Below are positions 1 to 8,000 of a DNA stretch of 14,275 nt, in pieces. Under the pieces are notes generated by a model. The model made no database searches, was not told where the DNA came from, and saw only the letters and a program-made list of their open reading frames with translations. Numbering within the stretch: the first letter of the stretch is position 1; each line of letters starts with the position of its first letter. The stretch comes from Alphaproteobacteria bacterium (lineage in GTDB: Bacteria > Pseudomonadota > Alphaproteobacteria > Rickettsiales > UBA998), in NCBI GenBank assembly GCA_021730835.1, contig JAKFYP010000136.1, positions 1 to 14,275 of the forward strand, given 5' to 3'. A program made the translations under genes and the position numbers.

Positions 1-21
1 AAGGAGGAGAAAACGGCCTGA
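1..21 (+). CDS. Possible last codons of an upstream gene (partial)
   Basis: Reading from base 1, six sense codons (KEEKTA) are followed by TGA at 19-21, directly before the first heptamer repeat. A charged, Ala-ending tail is plausible for a real C-terminus. Seven codons cannot establish a gene, and any frame would stop by chance fairly soon in the repeats. The gene, if real, lies mostly outside the window and cannot be identified. Confidence 0.25.
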   Translation, partial: KEEKTA

Positions 22-56
22 AGTTAGGTTATAGGTTTCAGGTTTTAGGTTTTAGG
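22..56. repeat. Heptamer array, G-rich strand up (five units)
   Basis: Five consecutive 7-bp units read AGTTAGG, TTATAGG, TTTCAGG, TTTTAGG, TTTTAGG. They are the reverse complements of the unit types (CCTATAA, CCTGAAA, CCTAAAA) in the array at 308-447. The two arrays therefore form an inverted pair around about 250 bp. The array starts one base after a possible stop codon at 19-21. Confidence 0.85.
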
Positions 57-94
57 GGTGGGCAATAGGATAGGAAAGCAGTTGGCTTCTTGTC

Positions 95-157
95 ATTCCG
101 GAAGCCACTTTTCCCTGTGAGCTACGCGAACGGTAGGGAAAGTGAGCTATTCGGAAT
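95..157. repeat. Imperfect long inverted repeat (hairpin)
   Basis: The arm at 95-116 (starting ATTCCGGAAGC, ending TTCCCT) pairs imperfectly with the arm at 135-157 (AGGGAAAGTGAGC, ending ATTCGGAAT). The loop is 18 nt. It lies between the inverted heptamer arrays and has no coding capacity. It could be an intergenic palindromic repeat or a transcribed hairpin. No T-tract follows it, so an intrinsic terminator is unlikely. Confidence 0.6.
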
Positions 158-168
158 TCAGAGCATGT

Positions 169-215
169 ATAGCCGAGTTGCTGTTTGTCTGTACGTCAAT
201 CACATTGGCTATCGC
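169..215. repeat. 44-bp palindromic element, copy 1 (degenerate)
   Basis: It starts ATAGCCGA and ends TTGGCTAT at 212, followed by CGC. It is the same length as, and matches about 32 of 44 positions of, the near-perfect palindrome at 14076-14119, which is also followed by CGC. The arms of this copy have drifted, so the palindrome is imperfect. No coding potential is seen in 57-307. Confidence 0.7.
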
Positions 216-307
216 ACGCGGCTGCGGGCGCGCCCTATGCGGCGTAGAGTTTATGCGTAAGCGCAAACTCAATCAGCGCCAGGGTACAATACCCTTTTGC
301 AGAGGTT

Positions 308-447
308 CCTATAACCTATAACCTATAACCTAAAACCTAAAACCTAAAACCTAAAACCTAAAACCTAAAACCTAAAACCTATAACCTATAACCTATAACC
401 TGAAACCTATAACCTATAACCTATAACCTATAACCTGAAACCTAGCC
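308..447. repeat. Heptamer array, C-rich strand up (20 units)
   Basis: Twenty 7-bp units lie in perfect register: three CCTATAA, seven CCTAAAA, three CCTATAA, one CCTGAAA, four CCTATAA, one CCTGAAA and a degenerate CCTAGCC. Variants occur in blocks, as expected from slippage or unequal exchange amplifying local units. The array ends three bases before the ATG at 451, so it occupies the place where that gene's ribosome binding site should be. It resembles a telomeric repeat only superficially. Confidence 0.95.
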
Positions 448-450
448 TAT

Positions 451-1602
451 ATGATCAGTTTCGACCTTGAAGAAACCCACCGGATGATACGCGATAGCGT
501 GCGCGCCTTCGCGGAGGAGGAAATCCGCCCGGTTGCCCGCGAGCTGGACGAGAAGGAGCAATTCTCTCCCGAACTGACGCGGCGCATGGGTGAGCTTGGG
601 CTGTTTGGTATCGTCGTGCCGGAAGCTTACGGCGGGCAGGGGCTGGATTATCTCGCCTACGCCATCGCCTGCGAGGAACTGGCGCGGGTGGACAGCTCGC
701 AGGCGGCGACGGTGACGGCGCATAACTCGCTGGGTTGCGGCCCGCTTTACTATTTCGGCAACGAGGCGCAGCGCAAAGCCTACCTGCCGCAGCTTTGCAC
801 GGGTGAGAAGCTCTGGGGTTTCGGCCTGACCGAGCCTTCCGCCGGATCGGACTCGCGGGGCAGCCGGACGACGGCGAAAAAAACCGAAGGCGGCTGGATC
901 ATCAACGGCTCGAAGCAGTGGATCACCAACGGCTCATGCGAGATGAACGCGGGTATCACCGTGCAGGCGGTCAGCGGGCGCGACGGCAAAGGCAACCCGG
1001 AATTCACCTGTTTCATCGTCGAGCGCGGCACGAAGGGGTTTGAGTCGAAAACCATGCACGGCAAGCTGATGTGGCGGGCCTCGGATACCTCGGAATTATT
1101 CTTCAGTGATTGCTTTGTGCCCGATGCCAATATGCTTGGCGCACAGGGAGCGGGGTCGAAGCAGATGCTTGAGACACTCGATTCCGGCAAGATCGGCATT
1201 GCGGCGATGGGGGTCGGGCTGGCGCAGGGAGCCTATGAGGCGGCGCTGGCCTATGCGCAGCAGCGCGAGCAATTCGGCAAACCCTTATGCAAATTTCAGG
1301 CGATTGCCTTCAAGCTGGCCGATATGGCGATGAAAATCGAACTGGCGCGCACGATGTTATACCGCGTCTGCCGGATGCGCGACCGGGGTGAGAAAATCAC
1401 CAAAGAGGCGGCGATGGCCAAGCTCTACGCCTCGGAAGTGGCGAAGGAAGTGGCCGACGAGGCGGTGCAGATTCACGGCGGCTACGGGCTGATGAAAGAA
1501 TACGAGGTCGAGCGTTTCTACCGCGACCAGCGATTGTTGCAGATCGGCGAGGGCACGTCGGAGATTCAGCGGTTGATTATCTCCCGGCAGATCGGGTGTT
1601 GA
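451..1602 (+). CDS. Acyl-CoA dehydrogenase, short/branched-chain type
   Basis: This 383-residue FAD enzyme should introduce the alpha,beta double bond into an acyl-CoA and pass electrons to ETF, in cytosolic fatty-acid or branched-chain amino-acid degradation. The length and all three family domains are present. They are an N-terminal helical domain (about 5-117), a middle beta domain with GLTEPSAGSDS (125-135) and WITNGS (157-162), and a C-terminal helical domain with QIHGGYG (340-346). The catalytic base is predicted as Glu367 in GEGTSEIQR, the position used by butyryl-CoA and medium-chain enzymes. Substrate cannot be read from sequence; the overall look is butyryl/isovaleryl-like. An in-frame stop at 436-438 limits the start to 451. 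No Shine-Dalgarno is visible because the heptamer array runs to three bases upstream. xerD follows after 31 bp. Confidence 0.93.
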   Translation: MISFDLEETHRMIRDSVRAFAEEEIRPVARELDEKEQFSPELTRRMGELGLFGIVVPEAYGGQGLDYLAYAIACEELARVDSSQAATVTAHNSLGCGPLYYFGNEAQRKAYLPQLCTGEKLWGFGLTEPSAGSDSRGSRTTAKKTEGGWIINGSKQWITNGSCEMNAGITVQAVSGRDGKGNPEFTCFIVERGTKGFESKTMHGKLMWRASDTSELFFSDCFVPDANMLGAQGAGSKQMLETLDSGKIGIAAMGVGLAQGAYEAALAYAQQREQFGKPLCKFQAIAFKLADMAMKIELARTMLYRVCRMRDRGEKITKEAAMAKLYASEVAKEVADEAVQIHGGYGLMKEYEVERFYRDQRLLQIGEGTSEIQRLIISRQIGC

Positions 1603-1633
1603 CGTTATACAATGGAAAAGAGCGAGTATCACC

Positions 1634-2554
1634 ATGTCCGGCCATATCACCGATTTTCTCAATATGATGCGCTCGGAGGGCGGGGCGTCGCGGCATACGC
1701 TCGAAGCCTACCGCCGCGACCTCAGCCAGTTCTCCGAGTGGATCGGGCGGCGCGGGAAAACCCTTGAGGCGGTCAGCCGCGCCGATATCGAGGCGTTTGT
1801 CACCGACCTGACGACGGTGCAGCATCTGGCGGCCTCAAGCTGCAATCGCAAGCTGAGCTGCATCCGGCATTTTTATCGCTATCTCGCCAGTGAAAATATC
1901 CGTGACGATGATCCCAGCCTGTTTATTGACAGCCCTAAAAAGGGGCGGCATCTGCCTAATACCCTGTCGAAAGAGGAGGTCAGGCAACTCATTGACGCCG
2001 CCGCTGCCGGGGAATCGCCCGAGCGCCTGCGCCTGCACGCCTTGCTACAGATTCTCTATGCTTCGGGCCTGCGGGTCTCCGAACTGGTTAGCCTGAAGCT
2101 GCAAAGCCTGCGGGTCGGGCGGCGCAATGATCGTGAAATCGCCTGGCTTGAGGTGCGTGGCAAGGGTGGCAAGGAGCGTATCGTGCCGCTGCATAACGAT
2201 GCTGTGCGGGCGCTATATGCGTATCTGAAAATACGCTCCTCCTTTATGCAGGGTGAGAGCGGCTGGTTTTTCCCCTCAAGCGGCAGGGAGGGGCATCTTA
2301 CCCGTCAGCGCTTCGGGCAGTTGCTCAAGTCGCTGGCGATAGATGCCGGGATTGAACCGGAGAAGGTACATCCTCACGCGCTGCGGCATTCCTTTGCCAG
2401 CCACCTGCTGGCGGGCGGCGCGGACTTGCGCGTCGTGCAGGAATTGCTCGGCCATGCCGATATCGCCACGACGCAGATATATACCCATGTGCTCGATGAG
2501 CGGCTGGAACGGCTGGTGCTGGAGCATCACCCGCTGGCGAGGGAAGATGCGTAA
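1634..2554 (+). CDS. xerD: Tyrosine recombinase XerD
   Basis: This 306-residue site-specific recombinase acts with XerC at dif to resolve chromosome dimers at the division septum. The N-terminal SAM-like core-binding domain covers about 3-90 and the catalytic domain about 105-300. Catalytic residues are visible: Arg147 (SGLRVSEL), Lys177 (RGKGGKER), His248 and Arg251 (HALRHSF), His274 (LLGHADI) and nucleophile Tyr283 (QIYTHV). XerD is preferred to XerC because of the DDPS...SPK linker (92-102), the ADLRVVQELLGH stretch and the C-terminal HHPLA, all as in E. coli XerD from memory. The start gives the normal family length; no strong ribosome site is seen. It begins 31 bp after the dehydrogenase and could be co-transcribed with it. 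No dif site was found in the window. Confidence 0.93.
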   Translation: MSGHITDFLNMMRSEGGASRHTLEAYRRDLSQFSEWIGRRGKTLEAVSRADIEAFVTDLTTVQHLAASSCNRKLSCIRHFYRYLASENIRDDDPSLFIDSPKKGRHLPNTLSKEEVRQLIDAAAAGESPERLRLHALLQILYASGLRVSELVSLKLQSLRVGRRNDREIAWLEVRGKGGKERIVPLHNDAVRALYAYLKIRSSFMQGESGWFFPSSGREGHLTRQRFGQLLKSLAIDAGIEPEKVHPHALRHSFASHLLAGGADLRVVQELLGHADIATTQIYTHVLDERLERLVLEHHPLAREDA

Positions 2555-2619
2555 GGAGCAATTTTCAAATACACCACTAAACGCTTGGCAGGGCGTGGAA
2601 AAGCGGGTAAAACCCTGCC

Positions 2620-5019
2620 ATGCTGAAACGTCCCGGAGAATATGCTTTAAGCGCCGCCCGCCATATCTGGCATCGCCGTCACCGCGTGGTGACGGGGGTT
2701 AAGCGTCTGGGCGGGGCTGGTATCTGGCTCTGGCACAAGATTCCCATGCCGCTGGCTTTCCGCGCCGCCGTCAAGGATGTGCTGTTTCTCTCGGCCGAGC
2801 ATTTCATTATCCACACTTCGGCCTATCAGTCATGGGTGCGCCAGCGTACCGGGGCGAGCCGGATTCATCATTTTCTCGGCACGAAGATGCACGGCGATAA
2901 GACGGATACGCTCCCCGCGACTGTCGAAGCCCCGGGGGAAGGGGCGTGGGAAGGCCTGCAACCCCACGCCGGTTCGGATAATCCGGCGATTGATGTCATT
3001 GTGCCGGTCTACAGAGGATATGGCGAAACGCTCAACTGCCTGTATACGGTGCTGAGCGCTTCCGTGAGCACGCCGTTTGAACTGGTGGTAATCAACGATT
3101 GCAGTCCCGATGAGCCGCTTGTCGCCCGGTTGCGCCATCTGGCCGATGCGGGATTGTTCACCCTGCTGGAGAATGAGGAAAACAAGGGCTTCGTGGCAAC
3201 GGTCAACCGGGGCATGCAGTTGCATTCCGGGCGCGATGTGGTGCTGCTCAATTCGGATACGGAAGTCTATCCCGGCTGGCTGGATCGCCTGTGCGCCGCA
3301 ACACTCCATGAACGCGCCGGAACCATCACCCCGTTTTCCAATAATGCCGAAATTTGCAGCTATCCCGCCTTCGTGAAGGATAATGCAGTGCCGCTTGAGG
3401 TATCCTATCCGGAACTTGACGCGCTGGCGGCGCAGGTTAATGAGAAAACCGTGTGCGACCTGCCGACCGGCGTGGGTTTCTGTATGTATATTACTCGCGC
3501 CTGCCTTGATGACGCAGGATTGTTCGATGTGGCGACGTTCGGCAAAGGCTATGGTGAGGAAAACGATTTCTGCTGTCGCGCCGCCGCCGGAGGTTACCGC
3601 AACCTGCTGGCTGCCGATGTCTTCGTGCGGCATCTGGGCGGCGTATCTTTCTCGAAGGAAAAACAGAAACTCGTGGCGCGGGGACTTCGGGCGCTCAATC
3701 GCAAGCATCCGCATTACCGCAAAATGGTATCGGCGTTTCTCGATGCCGACCCGGTGAAACCTTATCGACAGCGGCTTGATCTCGCCCGGCTGGCGCGCTA
3801 TCGCGGGCAGGGCAATATGCTGATGGTCAATCATGCGCTGGGCGGTGGCACGGGTCGCCATGTGCAGGAACTCACCGAAGCGCTGGCGGCGGACGGGATC
3901 GGCGCGTATCTGCTGACGCCGGGATTGCAGGGTAGCGGCATGGTGGCGCTGACGCATATCGCCGCGCCGGATGTGCCTAACCTGCTGTTTTCGATGGAAT
4001 CCGACCGGGCCAGCTTCACGGCGGCGCTGCATGCGCTGGGCATCAGCCATCTGCATATTCACCATGTTATCGGGTTTGAGGAGCGCATCCTCGATTTTCT
4101 GGAAATGGTGCGCTCGGAGATGGGGATTGCCTGCGATGTAACAGTGCATGATTATTTTACCGTCTGCCCGCGTATTAATCTGGTGGATGGCTCGGGGTAT
4201 TATTGCGGTGAGCCGGAGATAAAAACTTGCGAGGCGTGTATTCGCCTGAATCCCTCGCATGCCGGAGGTAAGCCGGTCTGGCAGTGGCGGCTGCATTTCG
4301 CGCAATTGCTCGGGCAGGCGCGGCGGGTTTATGTGCCCGATGAGGACGTAGCGGCCCGCATGGCGCGCTATGTGCCCGAGGCGGCGCTGGTTGTGCGTCC
4401 GCACAGCGAGCCGTTTGAGGAGGGGGAAACGCCGGATGTGCCCGCCCGCGCCGAAGGAGAGCGCCTGCGCATTGCCATTATCGGAGCGATTTCGGATATC
4501 AAAGGATCCGGCGTTTTGCACGGGCTGGTCAGGGACGCATGCAGGCGCGATTTGCCGGTTGATTACATCCTGATCGGCCATACCAACCATACGGAATTGC
4601 AGGCGGGCATGGAGCATTTCACCATGACCGGGCAATACCGCGAGGAGGAAATGGGTGATCTGCTGGCGCATTACCGGCCTCATCTGGTATTCATCCCGAG
4701 TATCTGGCCGGAGACCTATTGTTATACGCTGTCGTATGCGTGGCGCTACGGTATTTATCCGGTGGTATTCGATATCGGCGCTCCGGCCTCGCGTATCCGG
4801 ACGCTGGGCGAGGGGGGGGGAGGGGCCATTCTGCCCTACGCGCTGGCGCACAAGCCGCAGGCGCTCAACGATGCCCTGCTGGCGCTTGAGATTCCATCAG
4901 AGCGGCGCATCCCGCCAACGGTGACCTACCCGAATTTCCTGCAAAGCTATTATGAACTGACCCCGGCCAAGGACGGCAGGCTGCATGAGGCCGCGCCGCC
5001 GCGCCGCAAAAGTGCTTAG
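2620..5019 (+). CDS. Two-domain glycosyltransferase (GT2 plus GT4-like)
   Basis: This 799-residue protein probably adds two sugars, or starts and extends a chain, in a surface polysaccharide or glycan. Residues 123-340 are a GT-A, family 2 domain: IDVIVPVYRG, the nucleotide-binding Asp160 (VVINDCSPD), a DXD-like NSD at 211-213, and an acidic GEENDF motif at 312-317 for the catalytic base. Residues 399-780 are GT-B/GT4-like. They contain a GGGTGRHV motif (408-415), a Cys-rich stretch (Cys516, 529, 537, 540) seen in some polysaccharide transferases, and an IGAISDIKG segment (621-629). SIWPETY at 694-700 includes the expected donor-binding Glu. No signal peptide or clear membrane span is seen. 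The gene starts 65 bp after xerD and no ribosome site stands out. It ends 20 bp from the stop of convergent valS. Donor and acceptor are unknown. Confidence 0.88.
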   Translation: MLKRPGEYALSAARHIWHRRHRVVTGVKRLGGAGIWLWHKIPMPLAFRAAVKDVLFLSAEHFIIHTSAYQSWVRQRTGASRIHHFLGTKMHGDKTDTLPATVEAPGEGAWEGLQPHAGSDNPAIDVIVPVYRGYGETLNCLYTVLSASVSTPFELVVINDCSPDEPLVARLRHLADAGLFTLLENEENKGFVATVNRGMQLHSGRDVVLLNSDTEVYPGWLDRLCAATLHERAGTITPFSNNAEICSYPAFVKDNAVPLEVSYPELDALAAQVNEKTVCDLPTGVGFCMYITRACLDDAGLFDVATFGKGYGEENDFCCRAAAGGYRNLLAADVFVRHLGGVSFSKEKQKLVARGLRALNRKHPHYRKMVSAFLDADPVKPYRQRLDLARLARYRGQGNMLMVNHALGGGTGRHVQELTEALAADGIGAYLLTPGLQGSGMVALTHIAAPDVPNLLFSMESDRASFTAALHALGISHLHIHHVIGFEERILDFLEMVRSEMGIACDVTVHDYFTVCPRINLVDGSGYYCGEPEIKTCEACIRLNPSHAGGKPVWQWRLHFAQLLGQARRVYVPDEDVAARMARYVPEAALVVRPHSEPFEEGETPDVPARAEGERLRIAIIGAISDIKGSGVLHGLVRDACRRDLPVDYILIGHTNHTELQAGMEHFTMTGQYREEEMGDLLAHYRPHLVFIPSIWPETYCYTLSYAWRYGIYPVVFDIGAPASRIRTLGEGGGGAILPYALAHKPQALNDALLALEIPSERRIPPTVTYPNFLQSYYELTPAKDGRLHEAAPPRRKSA
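4812..4820 (+). repeat. Run of nine G in the glycosyltransferase gene
   Basis: Nine consecutive G, then A and four more G, encode the Gly-rich stretch at residues 731-735. A gain or loss of one base would frameshift the last roughly 65 residues. Such tracts drive phase variation in some surface-glycan genes. Here it may equally be only a GC-rich glycine loop. Confidence 0.8.
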
Positions 5020-5039
5020 ACGACGACACTACCCGGACT

Positions 5040-8000
5040 TTACGCCACTTCAGCCGTATCGGCGAAGGTGAGGGCCAGTGAAAAAGCCTTGTTCTCGGTG
5101 ACAGCCGGCATATCACCGGTTGCGATATCGCTCCATTGCAGCGCCGCGCCGTTAGCGGCGGCCAGCAGGTCGCCCCCCATGCGTTGCAGCGCTTCCCATA
5201 CCGCACCGTCCAGCGGTGATGCGGAGGCGATACGGATATTGGTCAGCGGGTATTTTAGCGAAACATTTTTCTCCGACTTGGCCTTGCGGATTGCCTCCAG
5301 CAGGGCAAGGCAATGCCCCCCGGCTTCAATGGCGGCGGCATCATGCGGATAGGCGGCGGCGTCCGGCCAGTTGCCACGCGTATGGATCGAGCCTTTCTCT
5401 GCGAATTCGGCGGCAAATAGATGGCTATAGAGTTCCTCGGTGATATGCGGCACGAACGGCGCGAACAGTTTCAGTACCCCGTTCAGGCAATGGTAAATGG
5501 CGTAAATGGCGGATTGTTGCCCAGGATTCAGGGGGCGGGAGTCGGGATTCAGGGTTTCTGATCCCTGATCCCTGATCCCTGAATCCTCATTCCCATACGC
5601 CCGCGCCTTGACCAACTCCAGATAGTTATCGCAGAAATCGTTCCAGAAGAAGTCTTCCACGGCGGCGCGAGCATCGGAGTATTCGTAGTTATCAAAATGC
5701 CCCGTTGATTTTTTAATGGCCAGATTTAGCTTGCCCAGCACCCAGATATCCAGCGCTTCGGTGATGATGCCGTTTTGCACATCTTCGGCGGCGGTCGTCG
5801 GCGTGCCCTCCATTTGCCCGAACTGCATGGCGGCGAATTTCGAGGCGTTCCAGAGTTTGGTCACCAGTTTCCTGCCGATTTTCAGCAAATCCTCGGAGAA
5901 GGCGGTATCCGTACCCAGTTTGGAGGTCGAAGCCCAGTAGCGCACGCTGTCCGTGCCTTTTTCCTGTATCAGCTCGACCGGGGTAATGACGTTACCCTTC
6001 GACTTGGACATCTTGGTTTTATCCGATGCCAGACACCAGCCGGAGATCATCAGGTTTTTCCACGGGATGGTATTCTCATGCAGGTGCGCCTTGACGATGG
6101 TATAAAACGCCCAGGTACGGATAATTTCATGCGCTTGTGGCCTGAGATCCGCCGGAAAGAGTTTGGCATGGCGCTGGGGGTCGGGGAGGAAGGGATTGCC
6201 CTCACCCGTCTCGCTACGCTCGCCGACCTCTCCCAGAGGGAGAGGTTTATCCTGCATTCCCTCTCCCTTTGGGAGAGGGTTAGGGTGAGGGCTTCGGCTA
6301 ATGCCCCGGCTGCTCAGTTGGGGGCTGATGGAGGAAGTCGCCCAGGTGTCCATGACGTCGAGTTCGGGACGGAAGAAATAATATTCATCACGCGCATTTT
6401 TTGCATAACAAACGCTTTCTGTGTATGCTCCGCCCCTATTATCAAAATGTGATACTACGTGCATGCTTCTAACGCCCCTAATGTCTACTTTCTCAAAACC
6501 TTCTGGAAGAGTTGTGCTGTCTAGTGGGTTAACAGGTAATTGGTTTGGAGAAGCAGTAAAAATTTCTTCAGGTCCTTCTTCGTAAATATTTAGATTTCCA
6601 GGAGATTCTACAAGTTTCACCTTTTGACCATACCACACCGGAAACGGCACGCCGAAATAGCGCTGGCGGGAGATGCACCAGTCCCAGGCCAGCCCGTCAA
6701 TCCACTGATCCATGCGGATTTTCATCCAGACGGGATGCCAGTCGCAGGCGGCGGCCTTGGCTTTCAGCTCATCCTTTTTATCAAGAACGCGCACGAACCA
6801 TTGGTAGGTCGGCAATATTTCCAGCGGCGCGCCGGAGCGCTCGGCGCATTTAACGGCATGGGTGATCGGTTTGCTCTCCAGCAAATCGCCGGATCCTTTG
6901 AGCATTTCCAATATCTTGGCGCGGGCGGCGGTGGCTTTGAGGCCCTGCAAGGAGGATTCAGGATTCAGGATTCGGGATTCAGGAATAGCATCTGAATCCT
7001 GATCCCTGATCCCTGAATCCTGCGCGAAATCTACCTTCCCATACTTATTCAGCACCACGCGCATCGGCAGGTTGTGCTTGCGCCATTTGGCGATGTCAGC
7101 CTCATCGCCGAAGGTACAACACATCATAATGCCGGTTCCCTTATCCGGCTCAACGGTATCGTCCGTTAAAATCGGTACGCGCACACCAAACAGCGGTGTA
7201 ATGGCGTATTTACCTTCCAGATGCCGGTAGCGCTCGTCATCGGGATGGTAAAATATCGCCACGCAGGCCGGGATTAACTCGGGGCGGGTGGTGGCAATGG
7301 TGATAAACTCCCTCTCCCTCTGGGAGAGGGTTGGGGTGAGGGCATTGAGCACGGTTTCTATAACGCCTTCAAGGTTTTTGAATATCTCATTGTTCCAAAA
7401 GCGTAAAACAGTATAGCCCTTTTCTTCCAGAAAACGCGTTCGCTGTTCGTCTTTATGGCGGTTGGCGTCTTCATTATGCTGGCCGCCGTCGATCTCAATA
7501 ATGATTCCGGCCTCATGGCTAAAAAAATCAACGATATAGGGATCAATGGGATGTTGTCTGCGAAATTTCAACCCGTACAGTTGGCGATTGCGGAGTATTG
7601 ACCAGAGAATATGCTCGGCGTCGGTAGAGTTTTTTCTCAAATCTTTGGCGAATTCCAGCAGATGTTGTGGATTATATTGGTAGCCCTCACCCAACCCTCT
7701 CCCAAAGGGAGAGGGCTTTTCTGTTGTGCCCTCACCCAACCCTCTCCCAGAGAGAGAGGGCTTTTCTGTTGTGCCCTCACCCAACCCTCTCCCAGAGAGA
7801 GAGGGCTTTTCTGTTGTGCCCTCACCCAACCCTCTCCCAGAGGGAGAGGGCTTATCTGTTGTGCCCTCACCCAACCCTCTCCCAGAGGGAGAGGGCTTTT
7901 CTGTTGTGCCCTCACCCAACCCTCTCCCAAGGGGAGAGGGCTTTTCCTCAACCAGAAACCTGATTTCATTCATGCTGCTCGCCAGTTCTTTGTCCTCGAT

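Noticed and set aside
283..299. GGGTA-CAA-TACCC followed by TTTT as an intrinsic terminator
   Set aside because: The stem is only five base pairs and the T-run four bases, too weak to call.
308..447. CCTAAAA array as a telomere or linear replicon end
   Set aside because: The array is interstitial, mixed with CCTATAA and CCTGAAA, and followed at once by a normal gene. The same units occur in the middle of the window.
780..1199. Antisense frames across the acyl-CoA dehydrogenase gene
   Set aside because: The sense protein is conserved end to end. The antisense translations show no domain and no ribosome site.
2830..4851. Long open frame of 673 codons on the minus strand opposite the glycosyltransferase
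   Set aside because: The plus-strand protein has clear GT2 and GT4 motifs throughout. The antisense translation is rich in Arg, His and Gln with no recognisable domain, as expected for the shadow of a GC-rich gene.
7684..7940. Regular 45-bp repeats as a CRISPR array
   Set aside because: The repeats are contiguous with near-identical linkers and no unique spacers, they are in a reading frame, and no cas gene is present.
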